Source: Aminomonas paucivorans DSM 12260 | GTDB taxonomy: Bacteria > Synergistota > Synergistia > Synergistales > Synergistaceae | Direction: 5' to 3' | DNA length: 64,000 nt | Assembly (NCBI RefSeq): GCF_000165795.1 | Contig: NZ_CM001022.1 | Span: 496,001 to 560,000 of the forward strand | In this document: piece after piece, positions 25,921 through 32,806 of the stretch | Layout: each line of letters opens with the position of its first letter | How positions within the stretch are numbered: position 1 is the stretch's first letter | Translations under genes and position numbers: made by a program | The notes under the pieces: model-generated | Seen by the model: only the letters and a program-made list of their open reading frames with translations | Databases searched by the model: none | Told to the model about the DNA's origin: nothing

Positions 25921-26139
25921 ATGGCAAGCTACAACACCCTGAAGAGCAGCATGTCCCTGGTACTGGACCTGGGGGTGGGACCGGACGGCAAGGGCAAGAG
26001 CAAGACCGTCACCCTGTCCCGCCTCAAGGCGAGCGCCACCGCCGATGCGGTGGACGCGGTGGCCGACGCCCTGTCCCCCCTTCTGGCCTATCCGGTTCTG
26101 GAAGTGCTCAAGACCGACACCGACGGCGTTGCCGATTAG
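25921..26139 (+). CDS. DUF1659 family protein
   Basis: 72-residue protein resembling the DUF1659 family of Firmicutes and related bacteria: SMSLVLDLGV, then SKTVTLSRLKASATADAV and a C-terminal AYPVLEVLKTDT segment. Function unknown. GGAGGTGGC lies eight bases before the ATG. It is the first gene of an operon with DUF2922 and, past an insertion sequence, YvrJ, a combination seen together in many genomes. Confidence 0.85.
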   Translation: MASYNTLKSSMSLVLDLGVGPDGKGKSKTVTLSRLKASATADAVDAVADALSPLLAYPVLEVLKTDTDGVAD

Positions 26140-26161
26140 TCGACAAAGGGAGGAATGAACG

Positions 26162-26368
26162 ATGAAGACCCTTCGCATGGAGTTTTCCACCCCCGAGGGC
26201 AAGAGCTTCCTGCTCTCCCTGCCCAATGCCAAGGACGGCCTGACGGAAGTTGCCGTGCAGACCGCCATGAACGCCCTGGTGACGCAGAACGTGTTCACCA
26301 GCACCCTGTCCGCTCCCACGAGCGCCGAGGTGGTGGACCGCACCGCCACGGTGCTCTTCGGGGCCTAG
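26162..26368 (+). CDS. DUF2922 family protein
   Basis: 68 residues, MKTLRMEFSTPEGKSFLLSL at the N-terminus followed by VQTAMNALVTQNVF, matching the DUF2922 family pattern. The ATG follows GGGAGGAATGAACG and lies 22 bases after the DUF1659 stop. Function unknown; conserved partner of DUF1659 and YvrJ. Confidence 0.85.
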   Translation: MKTLRMEFSTPEGKSFLLSLPNAKDGLTEVAVQTAMNALVTQNVFTSTLSAPTSAEVVDRTATVLFGA

Positions 26369-26392
26369 CCCCTCGTCTGGAGGGCCGTCCCC

Positions 26393-26414
26393 ACCCGGGG
26401 GCGGCCCCCCGGGT
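26393..26414 (+). terminator. GC hairpin after DUF2922
   Basis: ACCCGGGGG pairs with CCCCCGGGT around a short loop. There is no U-run. Before the insertion this hairpin sat between the DUF2922 gene and yvrJ, so it may have tuned rather than ended transcription. Confidence 0.4.
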
Positions 26415-26425
26415 CCACCGAAAGG
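26415..26425. repeat. Target-site duplication, left copy
   Basis: CCACCGAAAGG, an exact copy of 27840-27850. The duplication produced by an ISL3 element is about 8 bases; the repeat looks longer because the IS end bases match the flank. Confidence 0.85.
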
Positions 26426-27840
26426 GCTCCTCATCATCCCGTATGGGCACCCTCGGAACAGGGTCTTTGAGGGCTGGCGCGATACGGGTTTGGTGCTAGC
26501 ATAGAGTTCAAATTTCATGAGGCCTCTTCATGGTTCTCTCACAGGAGGACGGATTCATGCGCAAGGCGCGAAAGAGCAGCGGCAAGGAAGTGACGGACTT
26601 GAACCAGCTCTTCCTGGGTTTTCTGGGCCTGGAAGAGCCCTGGTTCATCCAGTCCATCGAATGGGATCCCCTGGAGGGACGGGTGGACCTGCACGTCTCC
26701 TTCCGGGAGGGCACCCGATTCCCCTGCCCGAAGTGCGGGGGTTCCCATCCGGTTCATGACTGCCTGGAGCGCACCTGGCGCCACCTGAACCTCTTCCAGC
26801 ACAAGACCTACCTTCACGCCCGGGTCCCCCGAACGGAGTGTCCGGAACATGGAGTCCACCAGATCGCCGTCCCCTGGGGAGAGGAACGGAGCGGCTTCAC
26901 CCTGCTCTTCGAAGCCTTCGTGATGGAACTGGCCCCCCTTCTTCCCGTGAAGGAGATCTCCCGCGTCCTGGGGGAGACGGACACCCGACTCTGGCGGATC
27001 ATCCGCCGGCACGTGGACCGCTTCTTGGCCACCCAGGATCTTACGGGGCTGCGCAGGGTCGGGGTGGACGAAACCTCCTACCGCAGGGGGCACAGGTATG
27101 TCACCGCCTTCGTGGACCTGGACCGGGGACACGCCATCTGGGTCACGGAGGGGAAGGGCAAGGCCGTCCTGGCGCGGTTTGCGGCCTACCTGACCTCACG
27201 AGGTGTCGCCCCCTCCGTCATCACCGACTTCACCCTGGACATGTCCGAGGCCTTCATCCAGGGGATCGGGGAGAACTTTCCCCAGGCCCGCCTGACCTTC
27301 GACAAATTCCACGTCATCAAAATGATGAACGAAGCGGTGGACCAGGTCCGCCGAGAGGAACGCCGGGGTGCCGAGGAACTGACGGGAAGCCGCTACCTCT
27401 GGCTTTACAACCCCGAAAGTCTCTCGCCCAAGCAGCAAGCAGCCCTCACCGCCCTGCTTGCCTCAAAGAACACCCGCAAGACCCAAAGGGCCTACGCCCT
27501 GAAGCTCCTCCTGCAGGAGTTCTACGAGAAGGTCCCGCGCTGGGGGACCGTGTGGCTGAAACGCTGGTACTGGCGAGCCAGCCACAGCCGCCTGGAACCG
27601 GTCAAGAAGCTGGCCCGAACCATCAAGAATCACTGGGAGGGGGTCCTGAATCACATCCGAACCGGGATCGACAACGGCATCCTGGAGGGACGCAACAGCC
27701 TCTTCAAGGCCGCCTCGGCGAAAGCCCGAGGCTACCGCACCTCCACCTATGCGGCTCTGAGCTATTTACTGGTCAACGCTAAGATGCAACTGCGGTTTCC
27801 TGGGCCCCGGGAAGCAGCCCATACGGGATGATGAGGAACC
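26425..27840. mobile_element. ISL3-family insertion sequence
   Basis: About 1.42 kb with near-perfect terminal inverted repeats. The left end reads GCTCCTCATCATCCCGTATG (26426 on) and the right end read inward is GTTCCTCATCATCCCGTATG (ending 27839), one mismatch in 20. Exact flanking direct repeats confirm transposition. It carries one intact transposase and splits the DUF2922-yvrJ junction. The right-hand repeat recreates the yvrJ ribosome site. Confidence 0.93.
26557..27831 (+). CDS. ISL3-family transposase
   Basis: 424-residue DDE transposase, intact. A Cys-rich zinc-finger region (CPKCGG near residue 56, TECPEHGVH near 97) is followed by a helix-turn-helix-like part. The catalytic core has Asp in RVGVDETSYRRGH near 170 and Asp in ITDFTLDMSEAF near 227. 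The Glu lies in DNGILEGRNSLFK near 385, the family's C-terminal signature. AGGAGG is eight bases before the ATG at 26557; an ATG at 26530 is possible but lacks a ribosome site. Confidence 0.93.
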   Translation: MRKARKSSGKEVTDLNQLFLGFLGLEEPWFIQSIEWDPLEGRVDLHVSFREGTRFPCPKCGGSHPVHDCLERTWRHLNLFQHKTYLHARVPRTECPEHGVHQIAVPWGEERSGFTLLFEAFVMELAPLLPVKEISRVLGETDTRLWRIIRRHVDRFLATQDLTGLRRVGVDETSYRRGHRYVTAFVDLDRGHAIWVTEGKGKAVLARFAAYLTSRGVAPSVITDFTLDMSEAFIQGIGENFPQARLTFDKFHVIKMMNEAVDQVRREERRGAEELTGSRYLWLYNPESLSPKQQAALTALLASKNTRKTQRAYALKLLLQEFYEKVPRWGTVWLKRWYWRASHSRLEPVKKLARTIKNHWEGVLNHIRTGIDNGILEGRNSLFKAASAKARGYRTSTYAALSYLLVNAKMQLRFPGPREAAHTG

Positions 27841-27850
27841 CACCGAAAGG
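27840..27850. repeat. Target-site duplication, right copy
   Basis: CCACCGAAAGG, identical to 26415-26425. Its last bases form part of the AAAGGAGG ribosome site of yvrJ. Confidence 0.85.
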
Positions 27851-27862
27851 AGGTACGCGCCC

Positions 27863-28078
27863 ATGGAGGAACTGCTGAAGGCGACGGGCCAGACGGCCTT
27901 TCCCGTGGCGGTGGCGGCCTTCCTGCTGGTTCGCATGGAAAGCCGCATGGAGGCCCTCACCCGGGCCATCGGAGAGCTTCAGGCCATCCTCACCCGGGGA
28001 TGCCTGCTGGGAGGCGGACCGATCCGGGAAGCAACGGGAGAAGCTCCTCCCAGATCGGTGCGGGGGGAGGGGGGATGA
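27863..28078 (+). CDS. YvrJ family protein
   Basis: 71 residues. The first 45 match the YvrJ family: MEELLKATGQTAFPVAVAAF then LLVRMESRMEALTRAIGEL, a short membrane-associated helix followed by a helix. AAAGGAGG is 10 bases before the ATG. It was separated from DUF1659-DUF2922 by the ISL3 element and probably now depends on readthrough or an IS-borne promoter. Its stop overlaps the ATG of the M15 peptidase gene by four bases. Confidence 0.85.
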   Translation: MEELLKATGQTAFPVAVAAFLLVRMESRMEALTRAIGELQAILTRGCLLGGGPIREATGEAPPRSVRGEGG

Positions 28079-28404
28079 ACCGGCGGGGCATCCCCGAACG
28101 GGAGGACCTGCGCTGCCGATGCTGCGGCGCCCTGGTGCTTCACGAGCCCCTCTACGGGGCACTGCGGGAGCTGGCTCGCCGCTGGGGCGGGGTGCGGGTC
28201 ACCAGCGGCTACCGCTGTCCCTCCCACAACCGGAGGGTGGGGGGAGTTCCGGGCAGCCTCCACACCCGGGGGCGGGCGGTCGACCTGGCCTGCCCCGCCT
28301 CCCGGCAGGGGGAGCTGTTGGCCCTGGCGAAGGAACTGGGGTTCGACCAGCGGATCCCCTATCCCTCCCGGGGTTTCGTCCATCTGGGATGGCGCCGCAA
28401 ATGA
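28075..28404 (+). CDS. M15-family D,D-peptidase-like protein
   Basis: 109 residues with the peptidase M15A (D-Ala-D-Ala carboxypeptidase/endolysin) fold. Zinc ligands are the His and Asp in SLHTRGRAVDLAC near residue 63 and the His in GFVHLGW near 102; TSGYRCPSHN is the conserved Arg-containing lead-in. There is no signal peptide, as in phage-type and intracellular relatives. A CRCCG pair near the N-terminus could bind metal. The start overlaps the yvrJ stop (ATGA), so it belongs to the same operon. It would cut peptidoglycan stem peptides if exported. Confidence 0.88.
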   Translation: MNRRGIPEREDLRCRCCGALVLHEPLYGALRELARRWGGVRVTSGYRCPSHNRRVGGVPGSLHTRGRAVDLACPASRQGELLALAKELGFDQRIPYPSRGFVHLGWRRK

Positions 28405-28441
28405 GTGCCGCCCCCCGGGCCACAGGCCCGGGGGGCGGCAC
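28405..28441 (+). terminator. Perfect 17-pair hairpin after the M15 peptidase gene
   Basis: GTGCCGCCCCCCGGGCC pairs with its exact complement around the loop ACA, beginning at the base after the stop codon. There is no U-run, but stability is very high. It marks the operon end. Confidence 0.75.
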
Positions 28442-28641
28442 GTTCCCGTGTCGGTGCTTCCCTCCGTCCTACGCCCCGGACCGAGGGGGCCAAAGAGCAT
28501 CTAACCGGGGGGCACTCCACCACAAGAAGATCCTCCTCGTGGACCGTGACCCTGTCTCCAGCACATCGGTTCAGCTCCTGCGCGAAGGTCCTGTTCCCGT
28601 CCGGTCACCCCACAACCTGACGAAAACGTGTTCTCCCGTTC
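28442..28641. other. Gene-free stretch with a probable gene fragment
   Basis: No intact gene. On the minus strand around 28500-28605 an open run of about 35 codons has protein-like composition (RTFAQELNRCAGDRV, then VHEEDLLVVECPP), bounded by a stop on its 5' side and without a start. It looks like a decayed gene. Base composition is lower in GC than the flanks. Confidence 0.35.
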
Positions 28642-28887
28642 TCATGTCTCCACTGTATTCAGTAATCTAAAATCCCCCCATTGCGGGGTCGAATGATCGT
28701 CGAAAAGGCACCCATCCGGCACATGGGACGCCGCCTCACCTAGAATTGTGAGTTGGCGGATGACCGCATCGTAGGTCTTCTCGTCCGCAAGAAACCCCTC
28801 GAAGGTCAAGCCCTCGACATAGTCCCCGATTTTATGCGCTGCATGAAGCATGTCTTGAAGGCGGAACGCCCACTTTCTATGCAACAT
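28642..28887 (-). pseudogene. Truncated HepT-like (DUF86, HEPN) toxin
   Basis: The N-terminal 60 residues match HepT/DUF86 RNases: FRLQDMLHAAHKIGDYVEG, then TYDAVIRQLTILGEAASHVP. At that point intact family members continue for about 50 more residues and contain the R-N-x-x-x-H catalytic motif. Here the sequence turns into unrelated residues (DGCLFDDHSTPQWGDF) and stops at 81 residues, with no R-x4-6-H in any nearby frame. The toxin is therefore almost certainly inactive. The start overlaps the MntA gene by 11 bases, as in intact systems. Confidence 0.8.
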
Positions 28888-29173
28888 GGACGGCCTCCTT
28901 GAGAATCTCTTCTTTGAGGGCGGGGTGAAGCGCATCGGGGGTACCCAGGTCCACCTTCATGCCCAGCAGGGTGCTCAGTTCGTTTTTCAACCGGATAAAT
29001 TCAAACAGCCCCACAGCCACGTTCGGTTGAAACTCCACCAGGAGATCGATGTCGCTGTCCGGCCCAGCCTCACCCCGCACAACCGAACCGAAAACGGATA
29101 AAGAACGTACGTGGTGTTGAAGCAGCAATGCATTGTTTTGGCGTAGGATGTCTCGGACCCTGTCGATGTCCAT
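28877..29173 (-). CDS. mntA: MntA-type minimal nucleotidyltransferase antitoxin
   Basis: 98 residues, minimal nucleotidyltransferase fold. The motif FGSVVRGEAGPDSDIDLLVE near residues 29-48 has the G-S-x-x-R-G and D-x-D needed for catalysis. In MntA-HepT systems this enzyme adenylylates and silences the HEPN toxin. Here the partner is truncated, leaving an apparently intact but orphaned antitoxin. AAGGAGGGG precedes the ATG at 29173. Confidence 0.88.
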   Translation of the reverse strand: MDIDRVRDILRQNNALLLQHHVRSLSVFGSVVRGEAGPDSDIDLLVEFQPNVAVGLFEFIRLKNELSTLLGMKVDLGTPDALHPALKEEILKEAVHVA

Positions 29174-29723
29174 GGAACCCCTCCTTGTCGGAGCCCGTGA
29201 CGTTGATCCCAGAACGGTTTGCTTGAACGAACCTGCCAGGTGCCCGCCTTCGCCCTCCCCGCAGAGACGGAGCCTTCGGCAAGGGGGGCATGAGGCCGTC
29301 CGTTCTGGACGGCGAATTCCTTTGGTCCCCCCCGATCGCGGGGGATGTGCTTCCCGCCTTCCCTGGCAGGATGGCGGCGGCGTTCCTCAGAGTTTTCCTT
29401 GCCATGGTTGTTTCCTCCATTGTAGCGGAGGTTCTGTTTGGGGCCTATGAGGCGATACGCCTGGCCCCGGAGTCGCGGGGTTTGAAGCGGGCCACGAAAT
29501 CCTCATTCTCGTAATCGATGCCCTTGGAGGAAAAACCCAACGCTGATCCTGCACCATCCTCCCCGCTCTCTTCATCAGAAGAGGAGGGGCTGGACGGGCC
29601 GGGGCGAGATTGACCCCGCCACCGGGAAGGTGTATCTTAGGTACCGTATGTTGTATTTAATTTTTCCGTCGCCTCCTTCCGGCGCTGCTGCGGGAGGATT
29701 GGAGGGGCGGGAAAGGGGTCGTC
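29174..29723. other. Decayed intergenic region with two minus-strand coding remnants
   Basis: About 550 bases without a supportable gene. One remnant ends at a TAG at 29445-29447 and reads GIDYENEDFVARFKPRDSG near its C-terminus with normal codon use, but has no proper start. The second begins at an ATG at 29405 with an ideal ribosome site (TGGAGG, eight bases away) and opens with ARKTLRNAAAILPGKAGS. It soon loses protein-like composition and runs into the MntA gene. Both suggest a two-gene unit eroded by deletion. Confidence 0.4.
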
Positions 29724-30281
29724 ATGACGGAGCAGGAGGCCCGAGAGCTGCGGGAGAAGCGCCTTCTGGAGGCGCTGGAGCAGAAGCATGAGGTTCTGGC
29801 GGGACGAAGGAGCGTCGTCCTTGAGAGGCTGGAGGCGTGGCGCAAAGACCAGGGCGCGGGAGAATCCCCCTTTCCCCTGGAAATGCGGGATTTGGCGGGA
29901 TTCTTCGGGAAGACCCCGTGCACCTTGGAGCGGGACGTGAGCCTGATGCGGCAAAGCAGACAGCCCTACTGGAAGGACCGGTTGGCCCGGGTGGAGCGGT
30001 TCGGGGAGGTCCGGCGGGTGGCGAGGCAGCGAAGCTACGCTCTGGGCATCGTCCCCCTGTTGGGGGATTTCAGGGAATACCGCTACCTGCGCCGTTTGGC
30101 CTTTCCCACCAACGGTCGTCCCAAGCCCGCGGAGGAGATGGAGCGCCTCTGGGCCTGGTGGAGGGAGCTGAAGGTCCGAGCCGGGGAGGACCTGGAGTGG
30201 ATGGATCGGGTGTCCGTCCCCGGGTGTCTTGAGCCCGAAGCCCCCGAGCCGGTGGTGGCGAGGTTGCTTTCCCTCGTCTAG
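29724..30281 (+). CDS. Hypothetical protein, 185 residues
   Basis: I recognise no family. The protein is soluble and rich in Arg, Glu and Leu, with a likely N-terminal coiled coil over residues 1-45 and no Cys clusters. Residues 52-75 (EMRDLAGFFGKTPCTLERDV) look like a helix-turn-helix-style segment, and RDVSLMRQSRQPYWKDRL follows, so a DNA-binding role is possible. Codon use matches the host. GAAAGGGG precedes the ATG. It is an isolated gene between the decayed region and the Wsp-like operon, which runs in the opposite direction. Confidence 0.7.
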   Translation: MTEQEARELREKRLLEALEQKHEVLAGRRSVVLERLEAWRKDQGAGESPFPLEMRDLAGFFGKTPCTLERDVSLMRQSRQPYWKDRLARVERFGEVRRVARQRSYALGIVPLLGDFREYRYLRRLAFPTNGRPKPAEEMERLWAWWRELKVRAGEDLEWMDRVSVPGCLEPEAPEPVVARLLSLV

Positions 30282-30317
30282 GGGGCCTCGGGGAGCGCCC
30301 GGCTTCCGGGCCGGCTT

Positions 30318-31718
30318 CTAGCGGGCTTCCGAGCCCTTCCGAGCGATCTTGTCCTTGTACATGCGCTTGTCCGCCGTGTCCATCAGGTCTTCCAGGGACA
30401 GGACCTCCCCTGGGGCCTTGGTGGCCAGGCCCATGCTCAGGGCCAGCCGGTAGGGGCGGGAAGTCCGTTGGTTGACCGTTTCCAGGGCCGTTTCCAGGCG
30501 GGTTCGGAGGGTCTCCACCTGGTCCGATTCGTCGCAGAGCAGGAGCACCGCGAACTCGTCCCCCCCAATGCGTCCGATGAGGTCCGAAGCCCGGAAGGTC
30601 TCCTTCAGGGCTTCGGCGGTGTCCCGGAGGACTTCGTCCCCCTCGTCGTGTCCCAGGGTGTCGTTGACGTGTTTGAAGCCGTCCAGGTCCAGGAAAAGAC
30701 AGGCCAAAGTCTGCCCCAGGCGGGCCGCCAGTTGGAGCCGATCCTCCCCCAGGGTCATGAAGCCCCGGCGGTTGTACAGCCCCGTGAGGTAGTCCGTCAG
30801 CGCTTCCTGCTTGAGCCGTTCCCGCATCAGCGCCGTCTCCGTGACGTCCCGGAGGGTGGCCAGGGAGACCAGCTCCCGGTTCCAGGTGGAGCCGGTGACC
30901 CGCAGGTCCGCGATCAGGGGGGTCCCGTCGGGGAGCACCAGGGAGACCTCCCGTTTTTCCTCCGTCAGGGGGAAGGGGAAGGCCGTCCCCTCTCGGACCG
31001 CGTCCCCCAGAAGCAGATGCGCCGCCCCGTTGGCGTACCGCACCAGCCCGTCCTGTCCCACCACCGCCACCGCGTCCTCCAGGTTCTCCAGCAGGGTGCG
31101 GAAGTTCTCCTGGAGCTGCTTGGCCTCCTCCCGGGCGTCCCGGGTCTCTCCGTTGAGCCGTTCGATCTGCTCGGTCTGCATCACCGCCGCCTCGAAGGTG
31201 GACAGGAGCAGGTCGATGATCTGCATCCGGTCCGCAGTGAGCTTGTGCCGTTCCCCCGCGAAGAAGACCTCCACGGACATCTGGGAGTGTCCCTCCCGGC
31301 GGAGTTCCTGGTTTGAGAGGATGTGCCGAAGCCGACGGAGGAGGTATTCCTCCCCGTAGGGTTTGGTGAGGAAGTTGTCCGCCCCGCAGTGGAGCCCCCG
31401 GATGATGTCCTGGGGGTCCGAGAGGGAGGTGAGGACCATCACGGGGATCTCCCGAAGGGCCCGGTCCTCCTTGATGCAGCGGCACATCTCGAAGCCGTCC
31501 ATGCGGGGCATCATCACGTCGGTGATGATCACCGTGGGGCGCTGCTCCCGGGCTGCATCCAGGCCCGCCTGGCCGTCCCGGGCCACCCGGACGGCGAAGC
31601 CGTTCTCCCGCAGGACCCGCTCCAGCCGTTTGGCCTGGGTGAGGCTGTCCTCCACCACCAGGATCTCCGCGTTCCGGAGGGTGTCGGCGTGGCCGATCAG
31701 ATCGTCCCGTTCCATCAT
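30318..31718 (-). CDS. Response-regulator diguanylate cyclase, REC-PAS-GGDEF (WspR-like)
   Basis: 466 residues, the expected output of the chemosensory operon. The receiver domain (about 15-135) has the phospho-acceptor Asp in VIITDVMMPRMDGFE, an acidic ILVVEDS and the Lys in FLTKPYG. A coiled linker and PAS domain (about 190-300) separate it from GGDEF (about 305-466), which has FLDLDGFKHVNDTLGHDEGD, active site GGDEF and I-site RASD five residues before. Phosphorylation by the CheA-like kinase should drive cyclic di-GMP synthesis. Its ATG overlaps the cheB stop (ATGA), with AAGGAGG nine bases upstream. The PAS insertion is not in Pseudomonas WspR. Confidence 0.93.
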   Translation of the reverse strand: MMERDDLIGHADTLRNAEILVVEDSLTQAKRLERVLRENGFAVRVARDGQAGLDAAREQRPTVIITDVMMPRMDGFEMCRCIKEDRALREIPVMVLTSLSDPQDIIRGLHCGADNFLTKPYGEEYLLRRLRHILSNQELRREGHSQMSVEVFFAGERHKLTADRMQIIDLLLSTFEAAVMQTEQIERLNGETRDAREEAKQLQENFRTLLENLEDAVAVVGQDGLVRYANGAAHLLLGDAVREGTAFPFPLTEEKREVSLVLPDGTPLIADLRVTGSTWNRELVSLATLRDVTETALMRERLKQEALTDYLTGLYNRRGFMTLGEDRLQLAARLGQTLACLFLDLDGFKHVNDTLGHDEGDEVLRDTAEALKETFRASDLIGRIGGDEFAVLLLCDESDQVETLRTRLETALETVNQRTSRPYRLALSMGLATKAPGEVLSLEDLMDTADKRMYKDKIARKGSEAR

Positions 31719-32782
31719 GGTTTCGTTCCTCCTTCGCGCGGCGGCGCGTCGTCTTCGTCGGGTCTTCGGGCCAGGGCGGCCAGGGCTGCGGCGATGCGTT
31801 CCGGGGGGAGCACCTGTTCCGCCCCCGCCAGGCGCACCGCCTCCCCGGGCATGCCCCAGATGAGGGAGGAGGGGGCGTCCTGGGCGAAGGTGGTCCCTCC
31901 CCGATCCCGGAGGAGCCGCATCTCCTGGGCCCCGTCGGTGCCCATGCCGGAGAGGAGCACCGCCGCCGCGTCGCCTCCGAACCGTCGGGTCACGGAGCGG
32001 AAGAGCACCGAGGCGGCGGGGCGCACCCCGTGTTCCGGAGGGGCCTGGGTGAGGAGCACCCGGCAGGACGGGTCCAGCTCCAGGTGGGTTCCCGCAGGGG
32101 CCACCAGGACCTGCCCCGGGATCAGGTCGTCCCCTCGTCGGGCCAGCCTCACCCTCAGGGGGCCGCTGCGGTCCAGCCAGTCCGCGAAGCCCTCCTCGAA
32201 GCCCGGGGTGATGTGCTGCACCAGCAGCAGGGGCAGGGGGAAGGCGGCGGGCAGCCGGGGCAACAGGACCTTGAGAGCCTGGGGTCCCCCCGTGGAGGCT
32301 CCTACCGCCACCACCTGAAGCTCCTCGCTCCGGAGGGGAGGAAGGCGTTTCGGTGCCCTGTGTCGGGGCGCGGGAAGCAGGACCCGGACGGAGGCCGCCC
32401 GTCGGACCTTCGCCGTCAGTTCCTGGGCATAGGACTCCAGGGGTTCCCCGTCCCGGGGCTTGGGGAGGATCTCCAGCGCCCCCGCGTCCATGGCCCGGAA
32501 GGTCAGGTCGATCTCCTCGGGGGACCAGCAGGCGCTGACCACCACGATGGGCAGGGGGGCGGTTCCCATGAGGCGCCTCGTGGCCTCCAGTCCCCCCATC
32601 CCGGGCATCTGCACGTCCATGATGACCACGTCGAAGGCGTCGGGCTGCCTCAGGACCCGTTCCACCGCCTCCTCTCCCGAGGAGGCCTGTCCCGTCACGC
32701 GGATCTCCGGGTCCCTCTCCAGCAGGTTGCCCAAGAGCTTGCGGAAGACTTCCGAGTCGTCCGTCACCAGCACCCGAATCAT
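31715..32782 (-). CDS. cheB: CheB-type chemoreceptor methylesterase (WspF-like)
   Basis: 355 residues; removes methyl groups from receptor glutamates. The receiver domain (1-120) has the Asp in VVIMDVQMPG. The C-terminal esterase carries the catalytic triad in GASTGGP near residue 165 (Ser), VQHITPGF near 191 (His) and SGMGTDGA near 285 (Asp). GGGAGGGG precedes the ATG. It lies 24 bases after the cheA-like gene and overlaps the diguanylate cyclase gene by four bases. Confidence 0.95.
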   Translation of the reverse strand: MIRVLVTDDSEVFRKLLGNLLERDPEIRVTGQASSGEEAVERVLRQPDAFDVVIMDVQMPGMGGLEATRRLMGTAPLPIVVVSACWSPEEIDLTFRAMDAGALEILPKPRDGEPLESYAQELTAKVRRAASVRVLLPAPRHRAPKRLPPLRSEELQVVAVGASTGGPQALKVLLPRLPAAFPLPLLLVQHITPGFEEGFADWLDRSGPLRVRLARRGDDLIPGQVLVAPAGTHLELDPSCRVLLTQAPPEHGVRPAASVLFRSVTRRFGGDAAAVLLSGMGTDGAQEMRLLRDRGGTTFAQDAPSSLIWGMPGEAVRLAGAEQVLPPERIAAALAALARRPDEDDAPPREGGTKP

Positions 32783-32806
32783 GGGTTCCCCTCCCTCTTG
32801 CGGATG

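Noticed and set aside
28442-28670. Plus-strand frame containing KKILLVDRDPVSST, resembling a response-regulator start
   Set aside because: The resemblance ends after about 15 residues, there is no receiver-domain continuation and no usable start. The opposite strand reads at least as well.
29290-29514. Plus-strand 74-codon frame in the decayed region
   Set aside because: No ribosome site, no recognisable motif, and the opposite strand shows better protein-like remnants.
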